DNA of 64,000 nt from Marinobacterium stanieri. Lineage in GTDB: Bacteria > Pseudomonadota > Gammaproteobacteria > Pseudomonadales > Balneatricaceae. The position numbers and the translations under genes were made by a program. The notes below the pieces were generated by a model. That model searched no databases and had not been told where the DNA came from. It was given only the letters and a program-made list of their open reading frames with translations. Shown here in pieces: positions 53,913 through 64,000 of the stretch. The stretch spans positions 310,001-374,000 of the forward strand of contig NZ_FTMN01000004.1 in the NCBI RefSeq assembly GCF_900155945.1, given 5' to 3'. Each line of letters begins with the position of its first letter. The stretch's first letter is position 1.

Positions 53913-55901
53913 TCAGGCCTTCAATGTGTTATCCAGTTGCACGGCGGTCAGATGCGCATCTTCGATCCGCTCGATCTCGTCCGGCTGCACGTAGTAGTCC
54001 ACATCGTTGTCGTAGCAACGCACCAGGAATGCGGCCAGGGTGCCCAGCAGCGCGGCAATCACCAGCCACCAGATATGCCAGACGGCACCGAAACCGGCCG
54101 CTGTCAGCAGCATGCCCATGACAAACCCCACACCGGTATTTTTCGGCATGTGAATCGGTGCATAAGAGTCGGGACGATGGTAGGCATGCCCTCTTTCCTT
54201 CATTTCGGTAAAGGCATCGATATCATCTACTTTGGGCTCAACGGCAAAGTTGTAAAACTGGGGCGGTGAGGCACTGGCCCACTCCAGGGTATGACCGTTC
54301 CAGGGATCACCGGTCAGATCCCGGTTCTGCTCGCGGTTGCGGTAGCTGACATAAAGCTGAATCAGCTGGCAGGCGATGCCAAGGGCGATGATGAAAGCTC
54401 CGACACAGGCAATATAGAGCCAGATATTCCAGTCCGGGTTATCACTGTGGTTGAGACGACGGGTCATGCCCAGGAAGCCCAGCACGTACAGCGGCATGAA
54501 GGCGCAGTAGAAGCCGATCTGCCAGCACCAGAAGGCACGCTTGCCCCATTTCTCATCCAGGGTGTAGCCCATGGCTTTGGGGAACCAGTAGGCAAAGCCC
54601 GCCAGATAACCGAACACGGCACCACCAATGATGGTGTTATGGAAATGCGCAATCAGGAACAGGCTGTTATGCAGCACATAATCCGCGCCAGGTACTGACA
54701 GCAGTACGCCGGTCATGCCGCCGATGGTGAAGGTCACCATAAAGCCCAGCGTCCAGAGCACCGGCGTGGTAAATCTCAGGCGACCGCGGTACATGGTGAA
54801 CAGCCAGTTGAATAGCTTCACCCCGGTGGGCACGGCAATAATCATGGTGGTGACGCCAAAGAAGGCGTTCACATTGGCGCTGGAGCCCATGGTGAAGAAG
54901 TGGTGCAACCAGACGATAAAGCCCAGTACGGAAATGGCACCACTGGCCAGAACCATGGACTTATAGCCGAACAGGCGCTTGCCGGTGAAGGTGGAGATGA
55001 CTTCGGAGAAGATACCGAATGCCGGCAGTACCAGGATATACACTTCCGGGTGACCCCAGGCCCAGAACAGGTTGATGTACATCATCGAGTTCCCGCCAAG
55101 ATCGTTGGTGAAGAAGTGGAAGTCCAGATAACGGTCCAGCGTCAGCATCGCCAGTGCGCCGGTCAGGATCGGGAAGGATGCCACGATCAGAATGTTGGCC
55201 CAGGTGCAGGTCCAGGTGAAGATCGGCATGTGCATCAGTTTCATGCCCGGCGTGCGCATCTTGATTACGGTGGCGAGGAAGTTCACCCCGGTCAGCGTGG
55301 TCCCTATCCCCGATATCTGCAGCGCCCAGATGTAATAATCCACGCCAACACCGGGACTGTAGTTAAGCCCTGACAAAGGTGGATAGGCCACCCAACCGGT
55401 CTTGGCGAACTCCCCCACACCCAGTGAGATATTCACCAGAAGAGCACCTGAAACCGCCAGCCAAAAGCTGAGGTTGTTCAGGAACGGAAAGGCCACGTCA
55501 CGAGTACCGATCTGCATCGGCACCACAATATTCATCAGACCGATCATGAAGGGCATCGCCATGAAGATGATCATGATGACACCGTGGGCGGTGAAGATCT
55601 GGTCATAATGTTCCGGTGGCAGATAGCCCTCGGCACCACCGGTGGCCACCGCGAGCTGGGTGCGCATCATGATGGCATCGGCAAAACCGCGCAGCAGCAT
55701 CACCAGCGCCAGAATGATATACATGATGCCCAGGCGTTTGTGGTCCACCGAGGTGATCCATTCACGCCAGAGGTAGCCCCATTTTTTGTATTTGGTCAGT
55801 GCGACAGCCAGTAGCAGTCCCACTACACCGACGACGGCCAGCGTTACCACGATAATGGGCTCGTGATAGGGGATGGCGTCGAGCGTCAATTTTCCCAGCA
55901 T
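53913..55901 (-). CDS. cyoB: Cytochrome bo3 ubiquinol oxidase subunit I
   Basis: 662-residue heme-copper oxidase catalytic subunit reducing O2 and pumping protons. HPEVYIL holds the CuB His and cross-linked Tyr; the heme-ligand region [17 protein letters not shown] is clear, as is the N-terminal quinol-oxidase extension. The ATG follows AGGAG that overlaps the cyoA stop. Confidence 0.96.
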   Translation of the reverse strand: MLGKLTLDAIPYHEPIIVVTLAVVGVVGLLLAVALTKYKKWGYLWREWITSVDHKRLGIMYIILALVMLLRGFADAIMMRTQLAVATGGAEGYLPPEHYDQIFTAHGVIMIIFMAMPFMIGLMNIVVPMQIGTRDVAFPFLNNLSFWLAVSGALLVNISLGVGEFAKTGWVAYPPLSGLNYSPGVGVDYYIWALQISGIGTTLTGVNFLATVIKMRTPGMKLMHMPIFTWTCTWANILIVASFPILTGALAMLTLDRYLDFHFFTNDLGGNSMMYINLFWAWGHPEVYILVLPAFGIFSEVISTFTGKRLFGYKSMVLASGAISVLGFIVWLHHFFTMGSSANVNAFFGVTTMIIAVPTGVKLFNWLFTMYRGRLRFTTPVLWTLGFMVTFTIGGMTGVLLSVPGADYVLHNSLFLIAHFHNTIIGGAVFGYLAGFAYWFPKAMGYTLDEKWGKRAFWCWQIGFYCAFMPLYVLGFLGMTRRLNHSDNPDWNIWLYIACVGAFIIALGIACQLIQLYVSYRNREQNRDLTGDPWNGHTLEWASASPPQFYNFAVEPKVDDIDAFTEMKERGHAYHRPDSYAPIHMPKNTGVGFVMGMLLTAAGFGAVWHIWWLVIAALLGTLAAFLVRCYDNDVDYYVQPDEIERIEDAHLTAVQLDNTLKA

Positions 55902-55904
55902 CAG

Positions 55905-56852
55905 TTACTCCTCGACAGCTGCATGTGCAGCAGCCTCTGTGTGTTTCGCCTGATGCGCGCTATGCCCCATGGCATCGTCCGGCATTGCCAGCGGTGTACG
56001 GCCATGGTGTTGCATGAACTTCATCAGGATGTCATCGAACAGACCGCTTTTGACGGTGCTGTAATAGGTCACGGGGTGGTATTCACTGGGCGCCGTCAGC
56101 GCTTCATAGGTCTCCGTGTTCAGCGCCTGTCCCGAGGCCTTCACCTCATCAACCCAGGCGTTGAAATCCGCCTCGGATGCGGTCGCAACCGTATCGAACT
56201 TCATGCCGGTAAAGCCGGCGCCACTGTAGTTGGCCGAGATGCCCTGATAGGTTCCGGGCTCATCCGCAATCAGATTCAACCGCGTCGCCATGGCCGCCAT
56301 GGTGTAGATCTGGCTGCCCAGCTGAGGGATAAAGAAGGAGTTCATGGTCGACTCAGAGGTAAGACGGAAAGACACCGGACGGCCAGTCGGAATCACCAGC
56401 TTGTTGACGGTGGCAATGCCCTGCTCCGGATAGATGAACAGCCATTTCCAGTTCAATGACACCACTTCAACGTCCAGCGCTTCCTGCTCATGCTCCAGCG
56501 GTTGATAGGGGTCCAGCCGATGCGTCGAGATCCAGGTAATGGTGCCCAGAATCACGATGATGACGCAGGGTATCAACCAGACCACCAGCTCGATTTTGGT
56601 CGAATGCGCCCATTTGGGCGTATAGGGTGCATCCTTGTTGCCGGCGCGGTATTTCCAGGCGAAATACAACGTCAGAAAGATAACGGGAATCACCACGATC
56701 AGCATGAGCACTGTGGCGATGATAATCAGGTTTTTCTCGTCGATACCGACCTGCCCCTTGGGATCGAGGACACCGCCCTCACACCCCGTCAGCAACAGCG
56801 CAGCACCGAGCGAGAGTCCTCCCGTGAGCCGGGAGACCTTGCTCTGTTTCAT
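55905..56852 (-). CDS. cyoA: Cytochrome bo3 ubiquinol oxidase subunit II
   Basis: 315-residue subunit II with lipoprotein signal peptide (lipobox LLTGC, C24), two membrane helices (~40-65 and ~88-108) and a periplasmic cupredoxin-like domain lacking the CuA ligands, as expected for a quinol oxidase. C-terminus is His/Ala-rich. First gene of cyoABCDE. Confidence 0.95.
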   Translation of the reverse strand: MKQSKVSRLTGGLSLGAALLLTGCEGGVLDPKGQVGIDEKNLIIIATVLMLIVVIPVIFLTLYFAWKYRAGNKDAPYTPKWAHSTKIELVVWLIPCVIIVILGTITWISTHRLDPYQPLEHEQEALDVEVVSLNWKWLFIYPEQGIATVNKLVIPTGRPVSFRLTSESTMNSFFIPQLGSQIYTMAAMATRLNLIADEPGTYQGISANYSGAGFTGMKFDTVATASEADFNAWVDEVKASGQALNTETYEALTAPSEYHPVTYYSTVKSGLFDDILMKFMQHHGRTPLAMPDDAMGHSAHQAKHTEAAAHAAVEE

Positions 56853-57065
56853 TTCGCAGCCTTACAGCAGTTATGGAAAAGCAGGCAGGCCGACTAAACG
56901 GCACGCCAATTCAGGGATTGCTCCCGAGTGCTTGCATCAGGCACGGCAAAGGCCTGGCCGGAATACAAGACTGAAGATGAAACGAGACAGCACCGCAGAC
57001 GCAGGCATGCCTTATACAGGCAGCATCAGCCGACTACAGTTAGCGCTCGTTTCAGCAGAGGTTTT

Positions 57066-57401
57066 TCAGCAGGAATGGGGTGGTGCGCGGCTGCCGTGGT
57101 CAAAGAGGATCTCCTTGTTCGGCAGGGCAATGTCACGGGGTACAACAGGCAGGGTGACCGCACGCAGCAGGTCACCAATCAAGCGGATCAGAAGACAGGT
57201 CAGCAGGATAAAGACCAGCGCATCGAGCGCGGTCAAGGCAGCATTGTCTTCCAGCAGAGGCAGTTCAATCAGGCTCAGCCATTCCGGGTTCAACTCACTG
57301 GTGGAGACAGCCACACCCAATACCGATGCAAGAATGCACAGTAAAAAGCAGACCGATGTAAACCAGCGAAGGAAAGGCGTATAACTCAAGCGTGGAACCA
57401 T
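57066..57401 (-). CDS. Small two-helix membrane protein upstream of cyoA
   Basis: 111-residue protein with two hydrophobic segments (WFTSVCFLLCILASVLGVAV ~13-32 and LDALVFILLTCLLIRLIGDLL ~58-78). Codon choice (many CTG) looks coding, but the ribosome-binding site is weak and I do not recognise the family. Same strand as, and 213 bp upstream of, cyoA; it could be cotranscribed or independent. Confidence 0.5.
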   Translation of the reverse strand: MVPRLSYTPFLRWFTSVCFLLCILASVLGVAVSTSELNPEWLSLIELPLLEDNAALTALDALVFILLTCLLIRLIGDLLRAVTLPVVPRDIALPNKEILFDHGSRAPPHSC

Positions 57402-57508
57402 TCAGGAAAATTATGGTGCTCTCCGTCTGTCACCTGCTTAGAGGGACGCGTAGATGCACACTTATATGCAAACATCTGGATATACATCAATGTTTGCACT
57501 GGACTTTA

Positions 57509-57528
57509 GTGGTAGTGGATTCTACCAC
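57509..57528. promoter_or_regulatory. Inverted repeat upstream of the small membrane-protein gene
   Basis: GTGGTAG (57509-57515) and CTACCAC (57522-57528) with a 6-nt centre; on the minus strand it contains a -10-like TAGAAT. Could be an operator for the 57066-57401 gene or the cyo region. No good -35 seen. Confidence 0.3.
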
Positions 57529-57614
57529 AGCTACGGAGCATGGCTGCCCCTGAAGAAGCTCTGGAGTGTATTGATGCTGCAACGCAGTGTTGTATTAAAC
57601 AGCAACCAATAGGC

Positions 57615-57650
57615 ATAAAAAAACCGGGGTGCCTTGCAACACCTCGGTTC
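57615..57650 (-). terminator. Terminator of adk
   Basis: On the minus strand ACCGAGGTG and CACCCCGGT (one mismatch) form a stem with an 8-nt loop followed by seven T. About 40 nt after the adk stop. Confidence 0.85.
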
Positions 57651-57688
57651 TCGTTATGTCCGCAGCAGGTCAGGCCTGCAACCGGATA

Positions 57689-58719
<1,031 letters not shown>

Positions 58720-61320
58720 CTAGCCGGTATTTCGCATGCCTGCGGATACACCGGCCATGGTCACCATCAGGGCCTGTTCCAGGCGCTGATCAGGCTGATT
58801 GCGGTCCCGGAACAACAGTTCAGCCTGGAGTACATGCAGCGGATCAATATAGGGATTTCGCACTTCGATGGACTGTCGAATCACCGGGTTATTGGCCAGC
58901 AGGCGCTGCTCCTGCTTGAGATGGCAGACCTGCTCAACCGCTTCTTTCAGCCGTGCTCTGAGGCTGGAGCCCAGTGCGTGCAGCTCCGGTGAGACAAGGC
59001 GCTGTTCATAATAGGCGGAAATGTTCACATCGCTTTTCGCCAGTACCATTTCCAGCATATCGATCCAGGACTGGAAAAACGGCCATTCTGTATACATCTG
59101 GCGCAACGACTCAAGCTTGCCATCATCGATAGCTGTCTTGAGCGCCATGCCCGAGCCCAGCCAGGCTGGCAGCATCAGTCGGGTCTGCGTCCAGGCAAAG
59201 ATCCAGGGAATCGCCCTCAGGCTTTCTACGCCGCCATCTACCTTACGCTTGGCCGGACGTGAACCCAGCGGCAACTTGGCCAGTTCCTGCTCCGGTGTAA
59301 GTGCACGGAAGTAAGGAACAAATTGAGGCTCTTCACGCACCAGTGAGCGATACACGGTCATGCCGCAATCGGCCATGGAGTCCATCACCTGACGCCACTC
59401 CGGTTCGGGCGCAGGGCCCGGGCTCAGCGTGGCCTTGAGGACAGCAGCCGTGTATAGCGTGAGGTTACGCACGGCGATTTCGGGGATACCGAACTTGAAG
59501 CGGATCATCTCGCCCTGCTCCGTCACCCTCAGGCTGCCGGCCACCGAGCCTGGCGGCTGGGCCAGAATCGCGGTATGGCTGGGGCCACCACCGCGGCCTA
59601 CAGTACCGCCACGGCCGTGGAACAGGGTCAGGCGAATGTTCTCACGCTGACACAACTCAGTCAGCGCTTCCTGTGCACGGTACTGTCCCCAGGCTGCGGC
59701 CAGCTGGCCCGCGTCCTTGGAGGAGTCGGAATAGCCGATCATCACTTCCTGATGGCCATCGATATAGTCTCGATACCAGTCGATCGCCAGCAGATCAGCA
59801 ATACAGCCCGGCCCGTTATCCAGATCTTCCAGGGTCTCGAACAGGGGTGCAACGCGCATATTATGCTCGACACCCACCTCCTGCAGTAGCAGGTTGACGG
59901 CCAGCACATCCGAAGGCTTCCCAGCCATGGAGATCACATAGGAGCCCAGGCTGTGCTCAGGGTTGGCCGCAATCACGCGGCAGGTGTTGATTACCTCTTT
60001 CACATCGTCTGACGGCTGCCAGTTATGCGGCAACAGCGGGCGGCGCGAGCGCAGCTCCTTGAGCAGGAAGGCCTGTTTGTCCGACTCACTCCAGTCGGAG
60101 TAACAGCCCAGCTGATAGAAGTCGGTCAGGGCATCAAAGACTTCGGCATGGCGCTCGGCATTCTGGCGTACATCCAGCTTGACCAGTGTCAGGCCAAAGC
60201 AGGCCAGGCGGCGCAGCAGATCTTCCAGACCACCGGCAGCAATACAGCCCATGCCGCACTCCACCAGCGAACGGTGGCACAGCTGCAACGGTCGGCGAAT
60301 CTCGTCCAGATCGGTAATCCATTCATCCGGGTCGGCACTCTCTCCCTTGAGGTAGCGCTCAATCCCCCGACGGGTGGTCAGTAAGCGCTCACGCAACCAG
60401 CCCAGCACTTCACGATAGGGTTCGGGATGATTGTCGGTCAGCTGGCGCAGCTCGCTGTTCGCCTCATGCATCGACAGCTCCGCCCTCAGCTGGTCCACAT
60501 CACGGGCATAGAGATCGGCGGCCATCCAGCGCGCCAGCAGCAGCACTTCCGATGTCACTTCCGCGGTCACATTGGGGTTGCCATCCCGGTCGCCCCCCAT
60601 CCAGGAGGAAAAACGGATGGGGCTGACGTCAAGCGGCAGCGCCACCCCCAGCGTTTGCTGCAGGCGCTCATCCAGCAGGTGCAGGAAACGGGGAATGGCG
60701 CTCCAGAGGGAGTTTTCAATCACCGCAAAGCCCCACTTGGCCTCTTCAATGGGAGTGGGGCGGTGTTGACGAATTTCGTTGGTATGCCAGATCTGGCTGA
60801 TCAGCTGATCCAGCCGCTCCTGTACGGATTCACCGCGGTCCTGCTGCTTGAGGGCTTCGGCAACGGCGTCATATTTCTGAATCAGGGTACGGCGGTTAAC
60901 TTCGGTGGGGTGGGCGGTCAGTACCAGGTCGATATTCATCTGGCGCAGACATTCCAGCACCTGGTCGGCAGAGGCTTCACCCTGCGCCAGCTCCGAAAAC
61001 ACCTGCTCGATCAGGCATTCATCCTCGTCGCCTTCCAGATAACGGCGGACCCGGTGATGCTCCTCGGCGATATTGGCCAGATTGAGGAACTGGCTGAAGG
61101 CACGTGCCATGGGCAGGACTTCATCTTCTCCAAGGCCATCCAGCGCCTGGCGCAACTGGTCCTGACTGGTATTTTCCGTCAGCCGGGCAGCCTTGGCGCA
61201 GTGACGAATCGACTCGACCCGCTCCAGAAAGTCCGGGCCAAGATGGGCTTCCATGGTCCGTCCCAGGCTTTCGCCCAGCATACGAACATCATCACGCAGT
61301 GCTTCATGCAGGTCGCTCAT
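58720..61320 (-). CDS. ppc: Phosphoenolpyruvate carboxylase
   Basis: 866-residue anaplerotic enzyme carboxylating PEP to oxaloacetate. Catalytic H137 in LVLTAHPTEVNRR; GYSDSSKDAG lysine loop; FHGRGGTVGRGGGP mobile loop; C-terminus MRNTG as usual for bacterial PEPC. Start ATG 61320 behind GGAGG; an upstream in-frame ATG (61344) would place the ribosome-binding site inside the coding region. Confidence 0.97.
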   Translation of the reverse strand: MSDLHEALRDDVRMLGESLGRTMEAHLGPDFLERVESIRHCAKAARLTENTSQDQLRQALDGLGEDEVLPMARAFSQFLNLANIAEEHHRVRRYLEGDEDECLIEQVFSELAQGEASADQVLECLRQMNIDLVLTAHPTEVNRRTLIQKYDAVAEALKQQDRGESVQERLDQLISQIWHTNEIRQHRPTPIEEAKWGFAVIENSLWSAIPRFLHLLDERLQQTLGVALPLDVSPIRFSSWMGGDRDGNPNVTAEVTSEVLLLARWMAADLYARDVDQLRAELSMHEANSELRQLTDNHPEPYREVLGWLRERLLTTRRGIERYLKGESADPDEWITDLDEIRRPLQLCHRSLVECGMGCIAAGGLEDLLRRLACFGLTLVKLDVRQNAERHAEVFDALTDFYQLGCYSDWSESDKQAFLLKELRSRRPLLPHNWQPSDDVKEVINTCRVIAANPEHSLGSYVISMAGKPSDVLAVNLLLQEVGVEHNMRVAPLFETLEDLDNGPGCIADLLAIDWYRDYIDGHQEVMIGYSDSSKDAGQLAAAWGQYRAQEALTELCQRENIRLTLFHGRGGTVGRGGGPSHTAILAQPPGSVAGSLRVTEQGEMIRFKFGIPEIAVRNLTLYTAAVLKATLSPGPAPEPEWRQVMDSMADCGMTVYRSLVREEPQFVPYFRALTPEQELAKLPLGSRPAKRKVDGGVESLRAIPWIFAWTQTRLMLPAWLGSGMALKTAIDDGKLESLRQMYTEWPFFQSWIDMLEMVLAKSDVNISAYYEQRLVSPELHALGSSLRARLKEAVEQVCHLKQEQRLLANNPVIRQSIEVRNPYIDPLHVLQAELLFRDRNQPDQRLEQALMVTMAGVSAGMRNTG

Positions 61321-61458
61321 GCCACCTCCTCCGTTCAGGTTCATACCCTGATGCTACCCCATTCGGGCAGAACACATACATAGTCAAAGGTATGATTCTG
61401 CAGGGCTGGAGTGACAGAGAAACGACAGTATTACGACCCGCAAGGGTGGATTGGGGAG

Positions 61459-62259
61459 CTAGAGCCCCTTTGCCTTGGCTTCATCCCACCAGTGATCGAG
61501 GGTATCCAGGCTGAGCTGTTCCCAGTCCTGATCGCCGGCCTGAACCTGCTGTTCAACATAATTGAAGCGTCGTTCGAATTTTGCGTTGGTGTTGCGCAGG
61601 GCCTGTTCAGGATCGGCCTTGAGGTGGCGCGCCAGGTTCACCTGTGCAAACAGCAGATCACCCAGCTCTTCGCGGGCATGGGCTTCATCGCCCTGCTCCA
61701 GTGCTTCTCGCAGCTCGCCAATTTCCTCTTCAATCTTGTCCAGCACACCGGAGATATCCGGCCAGTCAAAACCGACACGGGCTGCACGCTTCTGCAACTT
61801 GGCCGCCCGGCTCAGCCCCGGCAGACTGACCGGCACATCAGCCAGTACGCCTTGCTGTGCCTTGGCATCACGCTCCTGCTGCTTGATCGCTTCCCAGTTG
61901 GCATTCACGGTTTCAACCGCCACCGTCTGGCTATCACTGCCATCCAGCTGACCGTTGGGAAACACGTGAGGATGGCGGCGGACCAGCTTGCTTACCAGCT
62001 GATCGATGATCTGTGGCAGGTCAAACCAGCCCTGCTCATCGGCCAGACGGGCATAGAACACCACCTGGAACAGCAGATCACCCAGCTCATCCTTCAGGTG
62101 CTGCCAGTCTTCTCGCTCGATACAATCCGCCACTTCGTAGGCTTCTTCCAGCGTGTGCGGCACGATACTGGCAAATGCCTGCTGCAGATCCCAGGGGCAG
62201 CCAGACTCCGGATCTCGCAGCGCATTCATCAGGCGGATCAGGTCATCCAGGCTGTGCAT
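61459..62259 (-). CDS. mazG: Nucleoside triphosphate pyrophosphohydrolase
   Basis: 266-residue MazG with two tandem MazG domains hydrolysing NTPs to NMP and PPi. Metal-binding EEAYEVAD and DELGDLLFQVVFYARL in the first domain, EEIGELREALEQGD and REELGDLLFAQVNLARHL in the second. Its ATG overlaps the relA stop by 1 bp (TAATG). MazG lowers (p)ppGpp effects in E. coli, matching its coupling to relA. Confidence 0.95.
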   Translation of the reverse strand: MHSLDDLIRLMNALRDPESGCPWDLQQAFASIVPHTLEEAYEVADCIEREDWQHLKDELGDLLFQVVFYARLADEQGWFDLPQIIDQLVSKLVRRHPHVFPNGQLDGSDSQTVAVETVNANWEAIKQQERDAKAQQGVLADVPVSLPGLSRAAKLQKRAARVGFDWPDISGVLDKIEEEIGELREALEQGDEAHAREELGDLLFAQVNLARHLKADPEQALRNTNAKFERRFNYVEQQVQAGDQDWEQLSLDTLDHWWDEAKAKGL

Positions 62260-64000
62260 TACTGCCCTCCACTGCGTTCACGGTGAACATCCAGCACATT
62301 CGGCACCTGGTTGATCTTGTCCATCAGACGGCCCAGACGCTCAAGGCGCGGGATCTCAACCGTTAGTGTCAGGCGCGCCATATTGTTCTTGCGGTCGGTG
62401 AGGGTGTTGGCAGCAAGGATGTTCATCTTCTCGTTGCTCAGTACCAGCATGACGTCACGCAGCAGACCCGGACGGTCGAACGCTTCGATGATCATATCCA
62501 CCGGATAGGTCTGCTCGTCCTCTTCGCCCCAGTCCACGGTAATGACGCGGTCAGGCTCGTTTTCACGCAGGTTCATCAGGTTGAGGCAGTCTTCATGGTG
62601 AATAGAGATGCCCCGCCCCTGGGTGATATAGCCCATGATCGGATCGCCCGGCACCGGCTTGCAGCAGGTTGCCAGCGTCGTCATCAGGTTACCGATGCCC
62701 TGGATATTGATGCCGCTGCCGCCACTGCGGGGCTCCTTGCCAGCACTGGGTTGCTGCGCAGGCAGGCCCAGATCCAGCTGGGAGTCCGGTCGCTGCGGTT
62801 CCACCTGGTCCTGTGCCGCATGAATGATCTGGGACAGGCGTACATCACCCGCCCCCAATGCCGCGCAGACATCTTCTGCGGTTTTGTAATTGATCGCTTC
62901 GGCGATGCGGTCGAGACTGATCGCCTGAGGGTCCAGCGCCAGACGGCGGAATTCGCGCATGATGATGTCACGACCGGCTTCGGCATTCTGTTCCTTGGCC
63001 TGCTGCTTGAACCAGTGTGCCACCTTGGCGCGGGCGCGGGAGGTGGTCACGAAGCCGAAGTTGGCGTTGAGCCAGTCACGGCGCGGGGACTCTTCCTTGG
63101 AGGTGAGAATCTCGACCTGATCACCGGTCTGCAGCGGTTTGTTCAGCGGAATGATACGGCCGTTGATCTTGGCACCACGGCAGCGGTGCCCCACTTCGGT
63201 ATGCACACGGTAGGCAAAGTCCACCGCCGTCGCGCCCTGGGGCAGATCGATAACATGCCCATCCGGCGTGAACACATAGAGGCGGTCCTGAACCACGTCG
63301 CCACGCAGCATGTCACCCAGCGCTTCGGTATCGCCCAGATCATCATGCCACTCCAGTACCTGACGCAACCAGGCGATTTTCTCTTCATAACCGTCGGCGC
63401 GTGACTGGGTATCCGTGCCCTTGTACAGGTGGTGCGCACATACACCCAGTTCGGCTTCTTCATGCATGGAGAAGGTACGAATCTGGATCTCCAGCACCTT
63501 GCCTTCAGGACCAAATACGGCGGTGTGCAGGGAACGGTAACCGTTGGGTTTGGGCGATGCGATGTAATCATCGAACTCGTGCGGAATATTGCGCCAGAGC
63601 CCGTGCACAATACCCAGTACGGTGTAGCAGTCACGGATTTCCGGTACCAGAATGCGCACGGCGCGCACATCGTAGACCTGGTTGAAGTCGATGCTCTTGC
63701 GCTGCATTTTGCGCCAGATGCTGTAGATATGCTTGGCACGCCCCATCACTTCGCCATCGATATGGGCGTCGTCCAGACGCTCGCGCAGCAATTCAACGAC
63801 CTGGTTGATAAACAGCTGACGGTCCAGACGCTTTTCGTCCAGCAAACGGGCAATATGCTTGTAATCGTTGGGCTTGAGGTAACGGAAAGAAAGGTCTTCC
63901 AGCTCCCACTTGATGTGACCAATGCCCAGACGATGCGCCAACGGCGCGTAGATATCGAACACCTCGCGCGCGACCAGGTAGCGTTTCTTGCGATCGCTGT
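62259..64000 (-). CDS. relA: (p)ppGpp synthetase RelA (5' end outside window)
   Basis: C-terminal ~580 residues of a RelA/SpoT-type stringent-response enzyme; the frame continues off the right edge. Visible: end of the HD region (EVFDIYAPLAHRLGIGHIKWELEDL), synthetase domain with NGYRSLHTAVFGPEGKVLEIQIRT and MHEEAELGVCAHHLYKG, TGS domain (YVFTPDGHVIDLPQGATAVDFAY), and the C-terminal zinc-finger/ACT regions (TCCKPVPGD; RPGLLRDVMLVLSNEKMN). Its coupling to mazG favours RelA over SpoT. The HD hydrolase motif, which would decide activity, is outside the window. Confidence 0.93.
   Translation of the reverse strand, partial: SDRKKRYLVAREVFDIYAPLAHRLGIGHIKWELEDLSFRYLKPNDYKHIARLLDEKRLDRQLFINQVVELLRERLDDAHIDGEVMGRAKHIYSIWRKMQRKSIDFNQVYDVRAVRILVPEIRDCYTVLGIVHGLWRNIPHEFDDYIASPKPNGYRSLHTAVFGPEGKVLEIQIRTFSMHEEAELGVCAHHLYKGTDTQSRADGYEEKIAWLRQVLEWHDDLGDTEALGDMLRGDVVQDRLYVFTPDGHVIDLPQGATAVDFAYRVHTEVGHRCRGAKINGRIIPLNKPLQTGDQVEILTSKEESPRRDWLNANFGFVTTSRARAKVAHWFKQQAKEQNAEAGRDIIMREFRRLALDPQAISLDRIAEAINYKTAEDVCAALGAGDVRLSQIIHAAQDQVEPQRPDSQLDLGLPAQQPSAGKEPRSGGSGINIQGIGNLMTTLATCCKPVPGDPIMGYITQGRGISIHHEDCLNLMNLRENEPDRVITVDWGEEDEQTYPVDMIIEAFDRPGLLRDVMLVLSNEKMNILAANTLTDRKNNMARLTLTVEIPRLERLGRLMDKINQVPNVLDVHRERSGGQ

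Overview
The window is a contiguous piece of a gammaproteobacterial chromosome (moderately high GC, strong Shine-Dalgarno sites, Pseudomonas-type operon orders such as aroQ-accB-accC-prmA-DUF3426-dusB-fis-purH-purD and relA-mazG-ppc-adk). A cytochrome bo3 oxidase, prkA-yeaH-spoVR stress genes, kynurenine and branched-chain catabolism and Pseudomonas-like REP repeats suggest a heterotrophic Oceanospirillales/Pseudomonadales-type bacterium. The genus is inference. I saw no rRNA, tRNA, CRISPR array, prophage or complete insertion sequence.

Left part (1-10.4 kb): an aromatic-acid catabolic island. It holds the 5' part of a benzoate/toluate-type Rieske dioxygenase alpha subunit, a XylE-type catechol 2,3-dioxygenase, a five-gene Liv-type ABC importer, an IclR regulator, a XylS/BenR-type AraC regulator and an OprD-family porin. 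The dioxygenase, the catechol dioxygenase and the ABC operon are each preceded by a pair of 15-bp half-sites of the XylS form TGCA-N6-GGNTA, placed relative to a -10 element as in the TOL plasmid Pm promoter. This predicts that one regulator couples uptake to ring cleavage.

10.4-15.8 kb: a tryptophan-to-anthranilate (kynurenine) operon kynA-kynB-kynU with an NSS-family sodium symporter, and a divergent LysR regulator with a palindromic operator between. 15.8-24.5 kb: a second LysR, a membrane-anchored ABM-domain protein with a flavin-dependent (luciferase-like) oxidoreductase, rsmE, an iron(III) FbpA-FbpB pair behind a putative Fur box, then a thioesterase, a nitroreductase and queF, with two REP clusters. 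24.5-28.6 kb: a YadGH-type ABC exporter, a small conserved protein, an orphan ParA and a DUF2333 protein.

28.9-38.3 kb: core biosynthesis and translation (aroQ, accBC, prmA, dusB, fis, purHD) and a LysE-type exporter. 38.3-43.3 kb: a terminal-inverted-repeat element, a small lipoprotein and a translationally coupled leucine-dehydrogenase/branched-chain 2-oxoacid dehydrogenase operon. 43.5-48.7 kb: prkA-yeaH-spoVR and a HIT protein. 48.9-51.1 kb: phosphotransacetylase-acetate kinase. 51.1-57.4 kb (minus strand): rlmB, cyoABCDE and a small membrane protein upstream. 57.7-64 kb (minus strand): adk, ppc, mazG and a relA cut by the right edge.

Much of the window is ordinary housekeeping. The parts most worth follow-up are the three Pm-like promoters, the covarying REP stems, the orphan + strand terminator with upstream stem-loops near 10.3 kb, and the inverted-repeat element at 38.3 kb.
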